Source of the DNA: Oscillospiraceae bacterium
Lineage (GTDB): Bacteria > Bacillota > Clostridia > Oscillospirales > Acutalibacteraceae
NCBI GenBank assembly: GCA_009779995.1
Contig: WRDW01000019.1
Span: 1-34,737, forward strand
DNA length: 34,737 nt
Reading direction: 5' to 3'
In this document: positions 26,785 through 34,734 of the stretch, piece by piece
How positions within the stretch are numbered: position 1 is the stretch's first letter
Layout of the letters: each line of letters opens with the position of its first letter
Position numbers and translations under genes: made by a program
Notes under the pieces: model-generated
Told to the model about the DNA's origin: nothing
The model's database searches: none
Seen by the model: only the letters and a program-made list of their open reading frames with translations

Positions 26785-26849
26785 TATAGGGCATAGTTGT
26801 CTTGAACGGCAAACTAAATATTACGCCAAACAGGAAAGGATGGATCCCC

Positions 26850-27311
26850 ATGAAAAAGGTATTCGCACTCGCACTCGCACTCGCACTGGCGCTCTCCATG
26901 GCACTGATGGCCAACGCGGCCGTCGTGGACGACATGAAGGCAGTTCTCAGCGAGCTGTCCGGCACCGTAGGTGTCGATGAAGTCAAGGACGGGCTGACAG
27001 AGGCCCTGGCCGGATTCGGCCTGAGCTTCGCCGACGCTGCGGACCCCGACAAGATCCCCGAGGGCGCCGACGCCGACATTGCCGCCTACCTCACCGAGAA
27101 GTGGGGCCTGGAGGGCGGCATCGCCGACACGTTCCAGAAGGCCATGAGCGTCGACTTCATCGCCTGGATCGTCGGCTGGTACACCTGCATCCCGGAGCCC
27201 ACCACCATCATCACCGGCGACAACTCCACCCTGATCGCGATCGGCGCTTTCGCCGCGCTCTCCGCTGCGGCGGCGGCCGCCTTCGTGACCTTGAAGAAGA
27301 AGGAAGCCTAA
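26850..27311 (+). CDS. Small secreted or surface protein with C-terminal membrane tail
   Basis: 153 residues: signal peptide whose hydrophobic core is built of Ala-Leu repeats, a mature acidic domain of about 90 residues (VVDDMKAVLSELSG, GLEGGIADTFQKAMSVDF), then Pro/Thr-rich EPTTIITGDNS, a hydrophobic helix and the tail LKKKEA. The TGD-helix-Lys layout is that of sortase-anchored proteins, but there is no LPxTG, so it may be held by the helix alone. No family recognised. ATG 26850 has AAAGGA 9 bases upstream and its own promoter; it ends at a terminator. Confidence 0.75.
   Translation: MKKVFALALALALALSMALMANAAVVDDMKAVLSELSGTVGVDEVKDGLTEALAGFGLSFADAADPDKIPEGADADIAAYLTEKWGLEGGIADTFQKAMSVDFIAWIVGWYTCIPEPTTIITGDNSTLIAIGAFAALSAAAAAAFVTLKKKEA
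26864..26887 (+). repeat. hexanucleotide repeat (CGCACT)x4 in a signal peptide
   Basis: Four CGCACT units encode the Ala-Leu repeats of the signal-peptide core. Changes in unit number would lengthen or shorten the core by two residues without breaking the frame. Confidence 0.85.
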
Positions 27312-27375
27312 GCACCCAACGTCCGCATCCAAGGACACCGCGAGCAATTGAAGGTGACAGCCAAGGAACGGCACA

Positions 27376-27405
27376 TGGCCCCCCGGCTTGCTGGGGGGCT
27401 TTATG
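27376..27405 (+). terminator. Rho-independent terminator after the small surface protein
   Basis: Stem GCCCCCC / GGGGGGC (27378-27384 with 27393-27399), followed by TTTAT. The T-tract is short. Confidence 0.65.
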
Positions 27406-27454
27406 GCGTTGGGGGGCCGCAACTGCCAACGGCACTGCATTGCCCCTTCGGCGC

Positions 27455-27640
27455 ATAGCGGTCAGCCGCTCCGCGGAACCCCCTCGGTGCTTCGCACCGG
27501 CCCCCCAGAGGGGGCATCTTGACGAGGCGGCAGGATGTTTTTGCAATAAAAATTATATATGATCGATCTGTCAAGATGCCCCCGCTTGGGGGGCCGGTGC
27601 GAAGCACCGAGGGGGGTTCCGCGGAGCGGCTGACCGCTAT
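27455..27640. repeat. large palindromic element of the GGTCAGCCGCT family, copy 2
   Basis: Inverted arms 27455-27523 and 27570-27640, near-perfect, share ATAGCGGTCAGCCGCTCCGC, CGGTGCTTCGCACCG (a small palindrome) and ATCTTGAC. The 46-base centre is AT-rich. The outer arm sequence resembles the palindrome at 15655-15860. Immediately downstream is the DUF559 gene and then a third, partial arm. Confidence 0.85.
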
Positions 27641-27691
27641 CGGAGGCAGATACATCGCAGTGAGTTCGTTAAGAACGGGAGTAGTATTCTC

Positions 27692-28048
27692 GTGCCGCAT
27701 GAATACAATCGCAACCTGATACCCCGTGCCCGCGAAATGCGCGATAATATGACGCCGCAGGAGCAGCACCTTTGGTTTGGCTTCTTGCGCGGCTATCCTC
27801 TGCACTTCAGGCGGCAGGCGGTGATTTATCACTACATTGCCGATTTCTATTGTCACGCGGCAAAGCTCGTCATCGAAATCGACGGCAGGCAGCACCAGAA
27901 GGCAGACGCCAAGGAGTATGACCAAATCCGCACAGAAACGTTGGAGCAGCTTGGCCTGACGGTCCTGCGTTTCACCAATGACGAGGTCGATCGGTGCTTT
28001 GACCATGTTCGAAAAAGCATAGACCAAGCAGTTAAGCAAAGGCTGTAG
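27692..28048 (+). CDS. DUF559 protein, Vsr-like endonuclease fold
   Basis: 118 residues, usual for stand-alone DUF559 proteins. NLIPRAREMRDNMTPQEQHL, FLRGYPLHFRRQAVI, then the putative PD-(D/E)xK active site IADFYCHAAKLVIEIDGRQH, and VLRFTNDEVDRCFDHV. The family is predicted to be nuclease-like, related to Vsr; biochemical roles are mostly unproven. The start is GTG 27692 and the ribosome-binding site is weak (GGGAG). It lies between two arms of a palindromic repeat family: 27570-27640 before it and 28049-28097 after it. It may be carried by, or act on, these repeats. Confidence 0.85.
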   Translation: MPHEYNRNLIPRAREMRDNMTPQEQHLWFGFLRGYPLHFRRQAVIYHYIADFYCHAAKLVIEIDGRQHQKADAKEYDQIRTETLEQLGLTVLRFTNDEVDRCFDHVRKSIDQAVKQRL

Positions 28049-28097
28049 CCTCGTCAGGATGCCCCCCTTGGGGGGCCGGTGCGAAGCACCGAGGGGG
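28049..28097. repeat. partial third arm of the palindromic element behind DUF559
   Basis: CCTCGTCAGGATGCCCCCC followed by GGGGGGCCGGTGCGAAGCAC repeats the right arm at 27570-27620 in direct orientation, and its first bases CCTCGTCA complement the end of the left arm (27518-27529). It begins at the DUF559 stop codon. The following 130 bases hold a TGACGCC/GGCGTCA hairpin and no gene. Confidence 0.8.
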
Positions 28098-28201
28098 AAG
28101 TGCAGGGCACTGACGCCGAAGGCGTCACGTCTTTGTGCCCGTCAACGACGCTTGCGGCTATCAGCGACGCCCGCACAACCTCAAAAATCCCCCGCCCCCG
28201 G

Positions 28202-28230
28202 TTGTATTCCCAAGAAACCCGTGATATACT
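28202..28230 (+). promoter_or_regulatory. promoter placed for a leaderless feoA transcript
   Basis: TTGTAT (28202-28207), 17-base spacer, TATACT (28225-28230). The expected start, six or seven bases after the -10, falls on the feoA ATG at 28236. Confidence 0.6.
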
Positions 28231-28235
28231 ATACC

Positions 28236-28469
28236 ATGCAAACGCTAAAAAATTTGAAGCCCGGCCAGCCGGCCCGCGTGGTGCGCGTCCTCGGGGAGGG
28301 GGCGCTGCGGCTGCGCATCATGGAGCTGGGGCTGACCCCCGGCACGCCCGTTCGGGTGCGCAAAACCGCGCCCCTGGGCGATCCCATCGAAATCCTGGTG
28401 CGGGGGTATTCGCTCTCGCTGCGCAAGGCGCAGGCCGCGCTGGTGGAAATTGCGGCCGCGCAAGAATAA
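28236..28469 (+). CDS. feoA: FeoA-family protein
   Basis: 77 residues, one SH3-like FeoA domain: TLKNLKPGQPARVVRV, RIMELGLTPGTPVRV, APLGDPIEILVRGYSLSLR. FeoA is a cytosolic partner of the ferrous iron transporter FeoB; no feoB follows, so it may act on a distant FeoB or regulate something else. ATG 28236 has no ribosome-binding site, and the promoter is so close that the transcript may begin at the start codon. Upstream lies repeat sequence; argH follows with its own promoter. Confidence 0.88.
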   Translation: MQTLKNLKPGQPARVVRVLGEGALRLRIMELGLTPGTPVRVRKTAPLGDPIEILVRGYSLSLRKAQAALVEIAAAQE

Positions 28470-28515
28470 ATTGTGGATGAAAACCAAATAATTTTAATTA
28501 TTATACAATATGTTG

Positions 28516-28544
28516 TTGCATTCCGGCAAAATCTGTGATATGAT
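28516..28544 (+). promoter_or_regulatory. promoter of argH
   Basis: TTGCAT (28516-28521), 17-base spacer, TATGAT (28539-28544), 25 bases before the argH start. Confidence 0.65.
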
Positions 28545-28568
28545 TAATAAACAAAAGGAGTATGCCGC

Positions 28569-29876
<1,308 letters not shown>

Positions 29877-29898
29877 CAGGGGATGGGAGGGAGACCAG

Positions 29899-30924
29899 TT
29901 GGCCGGACCGATTGACGTGACGCAATTGGCGAACGCGAAAACCGAAGCGGAAGTGGACGCGGCGGCAGCGAGATTGAATGCCGAGATCAATGGCCCGGCC
30001 GCAGGAGGCGGTCAATACTCGGGCGGGCAACCTCCGGCTGTGTATTCAACAATCGGGCCAAATCCAGGCGGGCAAAATGATCCGGACAGCACACCGCCTA
30101 TGCTGCGGCGCGTGACGGTCATCGACGAGCTGCGCGGCCTGTGCGTGCTGGCGATGGTGGGCTATCACTGGCTCTACGTGCTGGGCAGCCAGTTCGGCTA
30201 TGCCTGGGGCATGAGCCTCTACGAGTTCCTCGGGCCCGCGCAGCCCCTGGGCGCGGGGATGTTCATCCTGATTGCCGGCATCAGTACGCGCTTCTCCCGT
30301 AACGTGAGAAAACGGGGCTACCTGTTGACGGTGATCGCACTGGCTATCACCGGCGTCACGGTGCTGCTGCTGCCCTATCTCGGCATTGGGGAAATGCGGG
30401 TGTGGTTCGGAATCATCCACCTGTTGGCGGCCTCCACACTGCTGTTCAGCTTTTGCAGAAGGGTCTTCGATGCGATTCCTTCGTTCGTGGGCCTGGTGCT
30501 CTGCCTGGCGCTGTTTTTCCTGTTCGCACCAGTGGGCCAAGGGTATCTGGGCATGTTCGGCTTCCACTGGAATATGCCGGAGGCCCTGTACCGAAGCAAC
30601 GCGCTGGCCTTCCTGGGCTTCCACACGCCGGAATTTCAGGCCTTTGACCACTACCCTCTGCTGCCCTATTTCTTCATCTTCCTGTTCGGCACGTTTATGG
30701 GCGGGATAATAAGACCAAGCTCAAAGATATGGGTAAATGTAAGATGGCGGCGCAGAGAAACAAGCGGATGGTACGATGAGGGCCTGCCGGAATTCTGTTA
30801 CAGGCCGCACAGCGCGTTTTTTAACTTTTTGGGGCGGCGCGCCCTGTGGATTTACCTGCTGCATATCCCGGTGTTCTACGGCCTGGTTTACGTCGTGCGC
30901 GCAGTGGTCTCCATGGGATCCTGA
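29899..30924 (+). CDS. DUF1624/heparan-glucosaminide N-acetyltransferase-like membrane protein
   Basis: 341 residues. An N-terminal cytoplasmic tail of about 65 residues rich in Ala, Gly, Pro and Gln (GGGQYSGGQPP) is followed by VTVIDELRGLCVLAMVGYHW, the start of the DUF1624 acyltransferase domain with His, and six or seven membrane helices ending LGRRALWIYLLHIPVFYGLV. The family is thought to move acetyl groups across the membrane onto sugars. The start TTG 29899 has GGGAGG 8 bases upstream; ATG 30100 would remove only the tail. Confidence 0.88.
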   Translation: MAGPIDVTQLANAKTEAEVDAAAARLNAEINGPAAGGGQYSGGQPPAVYSTIGPNPGGQNDPDSTPPMLRRVTVIDELRGLCVLAMVGYHWLYVLGSQFGYAWGMSLYEFLGPAQPLGAGMFILIAGISTRFSRNVRKRGYLLTVIALAITGVTVLLLPYLGIGEMRVWFGIIHLLAASTLLFSFCRRVFDAIPSFVGLVLCLALFFLFAPVGQGYLGMFGFHWNMPEALYRSNALAFLGFHTPEFQAFDHYPLLPYFFIFLFGTFMGGIIRPSSKIWVNVRWRRRETSGWYDEGLPEFCYRPHSAFFNFLGRRALWIYLLHIPVFYGLVYVVRAVVSMGS

Positions 30925-30985
30925 CCAACGGGTGGGGCCCGAAAATTGGATAAAATTTCCTCGCGTGAAATTGTGACACCTGGAC

Positions 30986-31014
30986 TTCCAAAATGCGAAC
31001 AAGTATGGTATAAT
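30986..31014 (+). promoter_or_regulatory. extended -10 promoter of the XRE regulator
   Basis: TATAAT at 31009-31014 preceded by TGG (extended -10); the -35 (TTCCAA, 30986-30991) is weak. Start near 31021. Confidence 0.6.
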
Positions 31015-31068
31015 ACGACACGTAAACCAATGCTGTATATACGATTAGGAATAGGGGATGAAAGACAA

Positions 31069-31470
31069 ATGCATTATGTCAAGCTTCTCAAAACACTGCG
31101 CAAGGAAAACGGCCTGACCCAGCAGCAGGTGGCCGATTACCTGCACCTGGACCGCTCCTCCTACGCATACTACGAGAGTGGGCGCACGAAGATCAACATC
31201 GATATCCTGATCCGGCTGGCCAACTTCTTCCAGATCAGCCTGGCCATGCTCGTGGGCGAGGAGCTGCCCGCGCAGCAGCTGGAGAGCGGCACGCCGGAGG
31301 AGAACCTGGATGCCGTGCTGGTCAACCAGTCCGTTTCCCGCTTCACGCAGCTTAGCCGCGACGAGCAGTACCTGGTGATCCTCTACCGCTCCGGTACGCC
31401 GGGGCAGCGCCTGGCCCTGCTCGAGCAGGCCAACACGCTCACCGAGCCGGTGAAGAAGCAGCGAAAATAA
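31069..31470 (+). CDS. XRE-family HTH transcriptional regulator
   Basis: 133 residues. The N-terminal HTH_3 domain (about 4-60) has LLKTLRKENGLTQQQVADYL, RSSYAYYESGRTKINIDILI and LANFFQISLAMLVGEE. The C-terminal part (VSRFTQLSRDEQYLVILYRS) is helical and may dimerise or sense a signal. ATG 31069 is chosen because the promoter lies about 50 bases upstream; earlier in-frame starts are upstream of it. Targets are unknown; the facing 57-residue gene on the other strand shares its terminator. Confidence 0.9.
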   Translation: MHYVKLLKTLRKENGLTQQQVADYLHLDRSSYAYYESGRTKINIDILIRLANFFQISLAMLVGEELPAQQLESGTPEENLDAVLVNQSVSRFTQLSRDEQYLVILYRSGTPGQRLALLEQANTLTEPVKKQRK

Positions 31471-31488
31471 AGTACGCGGAACAAAGAA

Positions 31489-31526
31489 TAACCGCCGAGG
31501 TTTGTACTTGAAACTCCGGCGGTTTT
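31489..31526. terminator. bidirectional terminator between XRE gene and 57-residue gene
   Basis: AACCGCCG pairs with CGGCGGTT, with further pairing inside; plus strand continues TTTTGGGTTT and minus strand TTATTCTTTG. It serves two convergent genes. Confidence 0.8.
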
Positions 31527-31556
31527 GGGTTTGGTGCCAACTTCCGGCAGCCGGGA

Positions 31557-31730
31557 TTAGGTTCCCATCAGTCGGGAGAGGATCTCGAGGATGGCGGGGC
31601 CGAAATCCACGATGGCGAAGAGAACCTTCATGAGCACGCCGAAGCCGGCCGCGAGCAGCCCGTTGATGAGGACCCTCTCGATCCAGTCCGTGACGCCCAT
31701 GAGCCAATTGAAGAGATTGGTGAAATCCAT
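31557..31730 (-). CDS. 57-residue hydrophobic peptide, unknown function
   Basis: ATG 31730 has a strong AAAGGAGG 7-8 bases upstream and the frame ends at TAA 31557, next to a terminator. The peptide (MDFTNLFNWLMGVTDWIERV then LINGLLAAGFGVLMKVLF and ending LSRLMGT) is hydrophobic to amphipathic, with two likely helices, no signal peptide, no Cys and nearly neutral charge. Possibilities are a small membrane protein, a toxin-like peptide or a leaderless bacteriocin-like product; none is supported beyond size and hydrophobicity. Confidence 0.7.
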   Translation of the reverse strand: MDFTNLFNWLMGVTDWIERVLINGLLAAGFGVLMKVLFAIVDFGPAILEILSRLMGT

Positions 31731-31827
31731 GATTTGCCTCCTTTTTTAGTTTAGCAGGGATTGTACTTCTGTTAGTCGCCGCATCCGGGAAAAATCCTCA
31801 GTAAAAATCAAGAAAATTTTAAAATTT

Positions 31828-32643
31828 TCAAAAAGAATACGCAAGCGCCCCGATGGCGGCCGCCACGCCCGGCAGGTCTTCACGGTGGGTGACGCCGTAC
31901 CATTTGGCGTCGGTCTCCAGCACCCTCATGCGCTCCCTGCCGCTTTTGATCAACTCGTCCACCACGCGCGGGATGAGGTATTCGCTCTTTTCCTCGAGCC
32001 CGTGCGCCCGCATGAACGCCGCGTAGCCCTCGCGGAGGTAGGCGAACAAATTCGGCTGGAACCCGAACATATTCATGGAAGCGACCGTACCTTTTGGGAA
32101 CTCGTTGCGAAACGGGATACTTAAATGCTCGGTTACGCCCTTGAGGCAGCCGTCCTCCACCTCACAGATGCCGCGCGAAACCGTGCCGCTTTCCGAGAGG
32201 GTGTTCTCCAGCAGGTAGCCCACCATGGCGTAGTCGCCGCTCACCCGCAGATGCCTGTGCATCACCGCGAAGGCGTCCCGGCCATAGAAGTCGTCGGCGT
32301 TGATCACGCAAAACGGGGTATTCACTTGTGGCTCGGCGCACAAAATCGCAAAGGCGGTCCCCCAGGGTTTTGTGCGGCCCTGGGGCATGTCGTCCATGGT
32401 CTGGAACGCATAATCGACGTCCATCATGTTTTCCATGCGCCGGCCCACGAGCCGGCGGAACTCCTGCTCGAAATCACGCCTTATGATGATGACCGTCCTG
32501 TCGAACCCGGCCCTTTGCGCGTCATAGACAGAATAATCCATGAGGATCTCGCCGTTCGGCCCCACGGGCTCCATCTGCTTTAAGCCCCCAAACCGGCTGC
32601 CCATGCCGGCCGCCATGATGAGCAGGGTTGTTTGATTGTCCAT
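31828..32643 (-). CDS. Sugar-phosphate-type nucleotidyltransferase
   Basis: 271 residues, GT-A-like NTP_transferase fold: MAAGMGSRFGGLKQMEPVG (nucleotide-binding signature), MDYSVYDA, KPWGTAFAIL, and CVINADDFYG with the metal-binding Asp. Such enzymes activate sugar phosphates or phosphocholine-type groups for surface polymers. C-terminal ETDAKWYGVTHREDL is usual in this subfamily. ATG 32643 has GAGGAGGCC upstream. It lies downstream of a lipoprotein gene on the same strand with 12 bases between. Sugar and nucleotide cannot be predicted. Confidence 0.88.
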   Translation of the reverse strand: MDNQTTLLIMAAGMGSRFGGLKQMEPVGPNGEILMDYSVYDAQRAGFDRTVIIIRRDFEQEFRRLVGRRMENMMDVDYAFQTMDDMPQGRTKPWGTAFAILCAEPQVNTPFCVINADDFYGRDAFAVMHRHLRVSGDYAMVGYLLENTLSESGTVSRGICEVEDGCLKGVTEHLSIPFRNEFPKGTVASMNMFGFQPNLFAYLREGYAAFMRAHGLEEKSEYLIPRVVDELIKSGRERMRVLETDAKWYGVTHREDLPGVAAAIGALAYSF

Positions 32644-32655
32644 TTGTGGCCTCCT

Positions 32656-33327
32656 CTATTGAAATTTACGATGCAGGTTCTCTGAAGCCCAATCGTCGGT
32701 CAGCTGCATGTTGTCAATTTCTATTTGACGATCGGATAAGAGCACCGGGTCGCCGAGCCGGATGGTTTCCGCGTCTTTGGGCGTCGGGCCGACCCAGGCC
32801 TCCAGGCCGTTCCATTGAAAGCGGATGTAGTCGTTCCAGGGGTAGTCCAGATTGGCGCACTCTGTCGCGGCTATAGCCTGCGCGAAGGCCTCCAGGCCCA
32901 TGCCGTCGGCGGCTTCGGGGAACAGGACGCCGATGGTGGACGCGATTCCCGCGCAGGGCAGCCCGTCCCGGAACTCCGCGCCGATCTCCCCTATATCCAG
33001 GTACTGCGTTCCAAAAAAGTAGTAGGTATAGCCCGCCGCCGGGTCGCCGAAGCACTCCCCGGCGAAGCCCGGGAGCACAAGGCTGAGGAATTCGCCGCCG
33101 GGGTGCTCGTTCCTGATTTCCCCAAGCGGCCTGCCGATCTCCCGCAGCAGCTCCTCCCGGCCTTCCGCGGCCGGTGAAGCTTCCTTTGATGTTTCCGATA
33201 CCGGCGGCGCGGCTGTCGTTGTTTCCGGGGTCGGCCTTGTGGTCAATTTATTGGTGGCGGGTGAGCCGCAGGCGGCGAGAGAGAGCAGCAAAATGGCGCT
33301 TATGAAGAGCGCGAGCAGTTTCTTCAT
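32656..33327 (-). CDS. Putative lipoprotein
   Basis: 223 residues. Signal peptide with lipobox LAAC (Cys about 20), Thr/Pro-rich linker (TTRPTPETTTAAPP), then a mixed alpha/beta domain of about 160 residues (GRPLGEIRNEHPGGEFL, TYYFFGTQYLDIGEIGAE, YIRFQWNGLEAWVGPTPKD). I do not recognise the domain. ATG 33327 has GGAGG 6 bases upstream. In a minus-strand row with the RING-type membrane protein upstream (18 bases) and the nucleotidyltransferase downstream. Confidence 0.85.
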   Translation of the reverse strand: MKKLLALFISAILLLSLAACGSPATNKLTTRPTPETTTAAPPVSETSKEASPAAEGREELLREIGRPLGEIRNEHPGGEFLSLVLPGFAGECFGDPAAGYTYYFFGTQYLDIGEIGAEFRDGLPCAGIASTIGVLFPEAADGMGLEAFAQAIAATECANLDYPWNDYIRFQWNGLEAWVGPTPKDAETIRLGDPVLLSDRQIEIDNMQLTDDWASENLHRKFQ

Positions 33328-33345
33328 GGGGAACCTCCTGATGAA

Positions 33346-34395
33346 TTATCTCACGAACCACGCGATCGCGTCGATGATCATCCCCGGCAGCAGGTAGGAG
33401 GCCCAGAAGTAGAGCACCGGGGCCACCAGGGAGAAGCCGCCCAGGCGGATGAGCAGCTGATGCCGCCCGAAGCGCTGGCCGGGGCCGTCGGCGGCGACGC
33501 CCTCCTCGCGGACGTATTCGATGTTCTCCCAGAGCCTGCGGCGCAGCAGGGGGTCCGCCAGCAGGCCTGAGGCCGCCGCCATGGCCAGTATCGCCGCGAC
33601 GAAGGCGGCCATGTGCCAGCGGTACTCCTGGCGCACCGCGAGCCACTCCTGTGAGAGGGCCCTGGAGGCCGCCTCATAAGCCGGGCCCTCCTGCGCGGCG
33701 GTCGCCTGCTCAAACAGGGGGTTCAGGCGGTCGAACATCGCGTTGGCCGCGGGCATGAACGCCAGCATGGCCGCCATCCACAGCGCGGCCAGCAGCAGCG
33801 CGGGCTTATACAATTTCCGGAAGAAGAACCAGTAGGGCCCGAAGATCCCCGTGAAGAATGCGGCCCAGTTCCAGCCGATGGGGCCGTCCTTCTCGAAGCG
33901 CGCGAGGTAGCGCGCCACGGCGCGGCGCGGCCCGCGCAGCTGCAGGGCGATCTCCTCCACCGGCTGCCCGGCCAGGGTGTCCCCCATGGTCAGGTCGCGC
34001 CCGTTGACGCGGTAGGTGGGGAAGTGCTCGCGCATATACTGCTCCCGGCGCAGCTGCTCCTGCTCGAAGCGCAGGCGCATCGCGACGGTGAACTCCTCGA
34101 AGTCCGTGCCGCAGTTGTCGCAGGCGAGGGCGTCGGAGGGGCAGTTCTCGCCGCAGTTGGGGCAGATGATCCCCAGCCGCTCCCCGTCGGCCTGCGCCGG
34201 TTCGGGCTCGGGCGGGGCGATGGTGGGAACCCACACGAAGTCCCCCCCGTGCCGCGGGGCATAGGGGCACGCGCCGGTCTCCTTCCAGCAGCGGCGGTGC
34301 AGGGGCGCGCCGCAGTCGGGGCAGACCACCACGTCTTCTGTTTCGGGCTGCAATGCCTGCCCGCAGCCGGTGCAGGGCTCGTTCTCGTAGCGCAT
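33346..34395 (-). CDS. Prokaryotic RING-finger/DUF2628 membrane protein
   Basis: 349 residues. Residues about 7-45 form a prokaryotic RING-type zinc finger: CTGCGQALQ, VVCPDCGAPLHRRCW, then a further Cys (GACPYAP). A zinc ribbon follows (CPNCGENCPSDALACDNCG, about 77-95). A linker leads to WNWAAFFTGIFGPYWFFFRK, characteristic of DUF2628, and about four membrane helices to the C-terminus. This architecture is known in Firmicutes, function unknown. ATG 34395; its promoter is at 34443-34471. Probably first gene of the minus-strand unit running to the nucleotidyltransferase. Confidence 0.88.
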   Translation of the reverse strand: MRYENEPCTGCGQALQPETEDVVVCPDCGAPLHRRCWKETGACPYAPRHGGDFVWVPTIAPPEPEPAQADGERLGIICPNCGENCPSDALACDNCGTDFEEFTVAMRLRFEQEQLRREQYMREHFPTYRVNGRDLTMGDTLAGQPVEEIALQLRGPRRAVARYLARFEKDGPIGWNWAAFFTGIFGPYWFFFRKLYKPALLLAALWMAAMLAFMPAANAMFDRLNPLFEQATAAQEGPAYEAASRALSQEWLAVRQEYRWHMAAFVAAILAMAAASGLLADPLLRRRLWENIEYVREEGVAADGPGQRFGRHQLLIRLGGFSLVAPVLYFWASYLLPGMIIDAIAWFVR

Positions 34396-34442
34396 CGGGA
34401 TAAAAGCTCTCCAGTTTCAAAAAATAAACACCCAGTATAAAC

Positions 34443-34471
34443 ATTATACATGGGTGCAGGCGAATTGTAAA
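34443..34471 (-). promoter_or_regulatory. promoter of the RING/DUF2628 gene
   Basis: On the minus strand TTTACA (34471-34466), 17-base spacer, TATAAT (34448-34443), about 45 bases before the start codon. Confidence 0.8.
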
Positions 34472-34510
34472 GGGGTTTGCGGGAAATTTTCAGAGAAATG
34501 GCAAATCCCC

Positions 34511-34540
34511 TTGACAACTGCATCATAGCCGGTGTATAAT
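34511..34540 (+). promoter_or_regulatory. promoter of the candidate antitoxin RNA
   Basis: TTGACA (34511-34516), 18-base spacer, TATAAT (34535-34540). No ORF follows; the RNA would end at the hairpin at 34601-34648. Confidence 0.85.
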
Positions 34541-34546
34541 ACAGAA

Positions 34547-34648
34547 GCAAGGGGTTGCTGTTGCAGGCGGTTCCCCTCCCGTAAAACTAAGCCGCAAATG
34601 CTAAGCCGCTCTACTATTGGAAGTGGGAGAGCGGCTTAGTGCTTTTTG
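34547..34648 (+). ncRNA. candidate antisense antitoxin RNA of a type I toxin-antitoxin system
   Basis: About 100 bases between a consensus promoter and a strong terminator, without a reading frame of note. It runs toward the minus-strand 32-residue hydrophobic peptide gene and is complementary to its last codons and 3' region. This is the arrangement of RatA with txpA and SR4 with bsrG. The RNA ends are predicted, not measured. Confidence 0.6.
34601..34648 (+). terminator. terminator of the antisense RNA
   Basis: Perfect 12-bp stem CTAAGCCGCTCT / AGAGCGGCTTAG (34601-34612 with 34628-34639), then TGCTTTTTG. The toxin stop codon (34638-34636) lies within the stem. Confidence 0.88.
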
Positions 34649-34734
34649 CTGTCAAACAGCTTTAGCACCAATGTAGCGAATGCAATGAGCATCAGCATCA
34701 GACCGATAAAGTCTTGCAGCGTAATATTCTCCAT
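34636..34734 (-). CDS. Putative holin-like/type I toxin peptide (32 residues)
   Basis: ATG 34734 to TAA 34636. Short polar N-terminus MENITLQDF, one membrane helix GLMLMLIAFATLVLKLF, charged tail DSKKH: the layout of Firmicutes holin-like toxins (Hol_Tox, TxpA/BsrG type). A GTG at 34737 is also in frame. The upstream region and ribosome-binding site lie outside the window, so the true start cannot be fixed. A convergent non-coding RNA overlaps its 3' end. Such peptides insert in the membrane when their antisense RNA is lost. Confidence 0.65.
   Translation of the reverse strand: MENITLQDFIGLMLMLIAFATLVLKLFDSKKH

Noticed and set aside
25295-27079. 594-residue open frame on the minus strand
   Set aside because: It is antisense to the DUF4474 lipoprotein and small surface protein, which have promoters, signal peptides and ribosome-binding sites.
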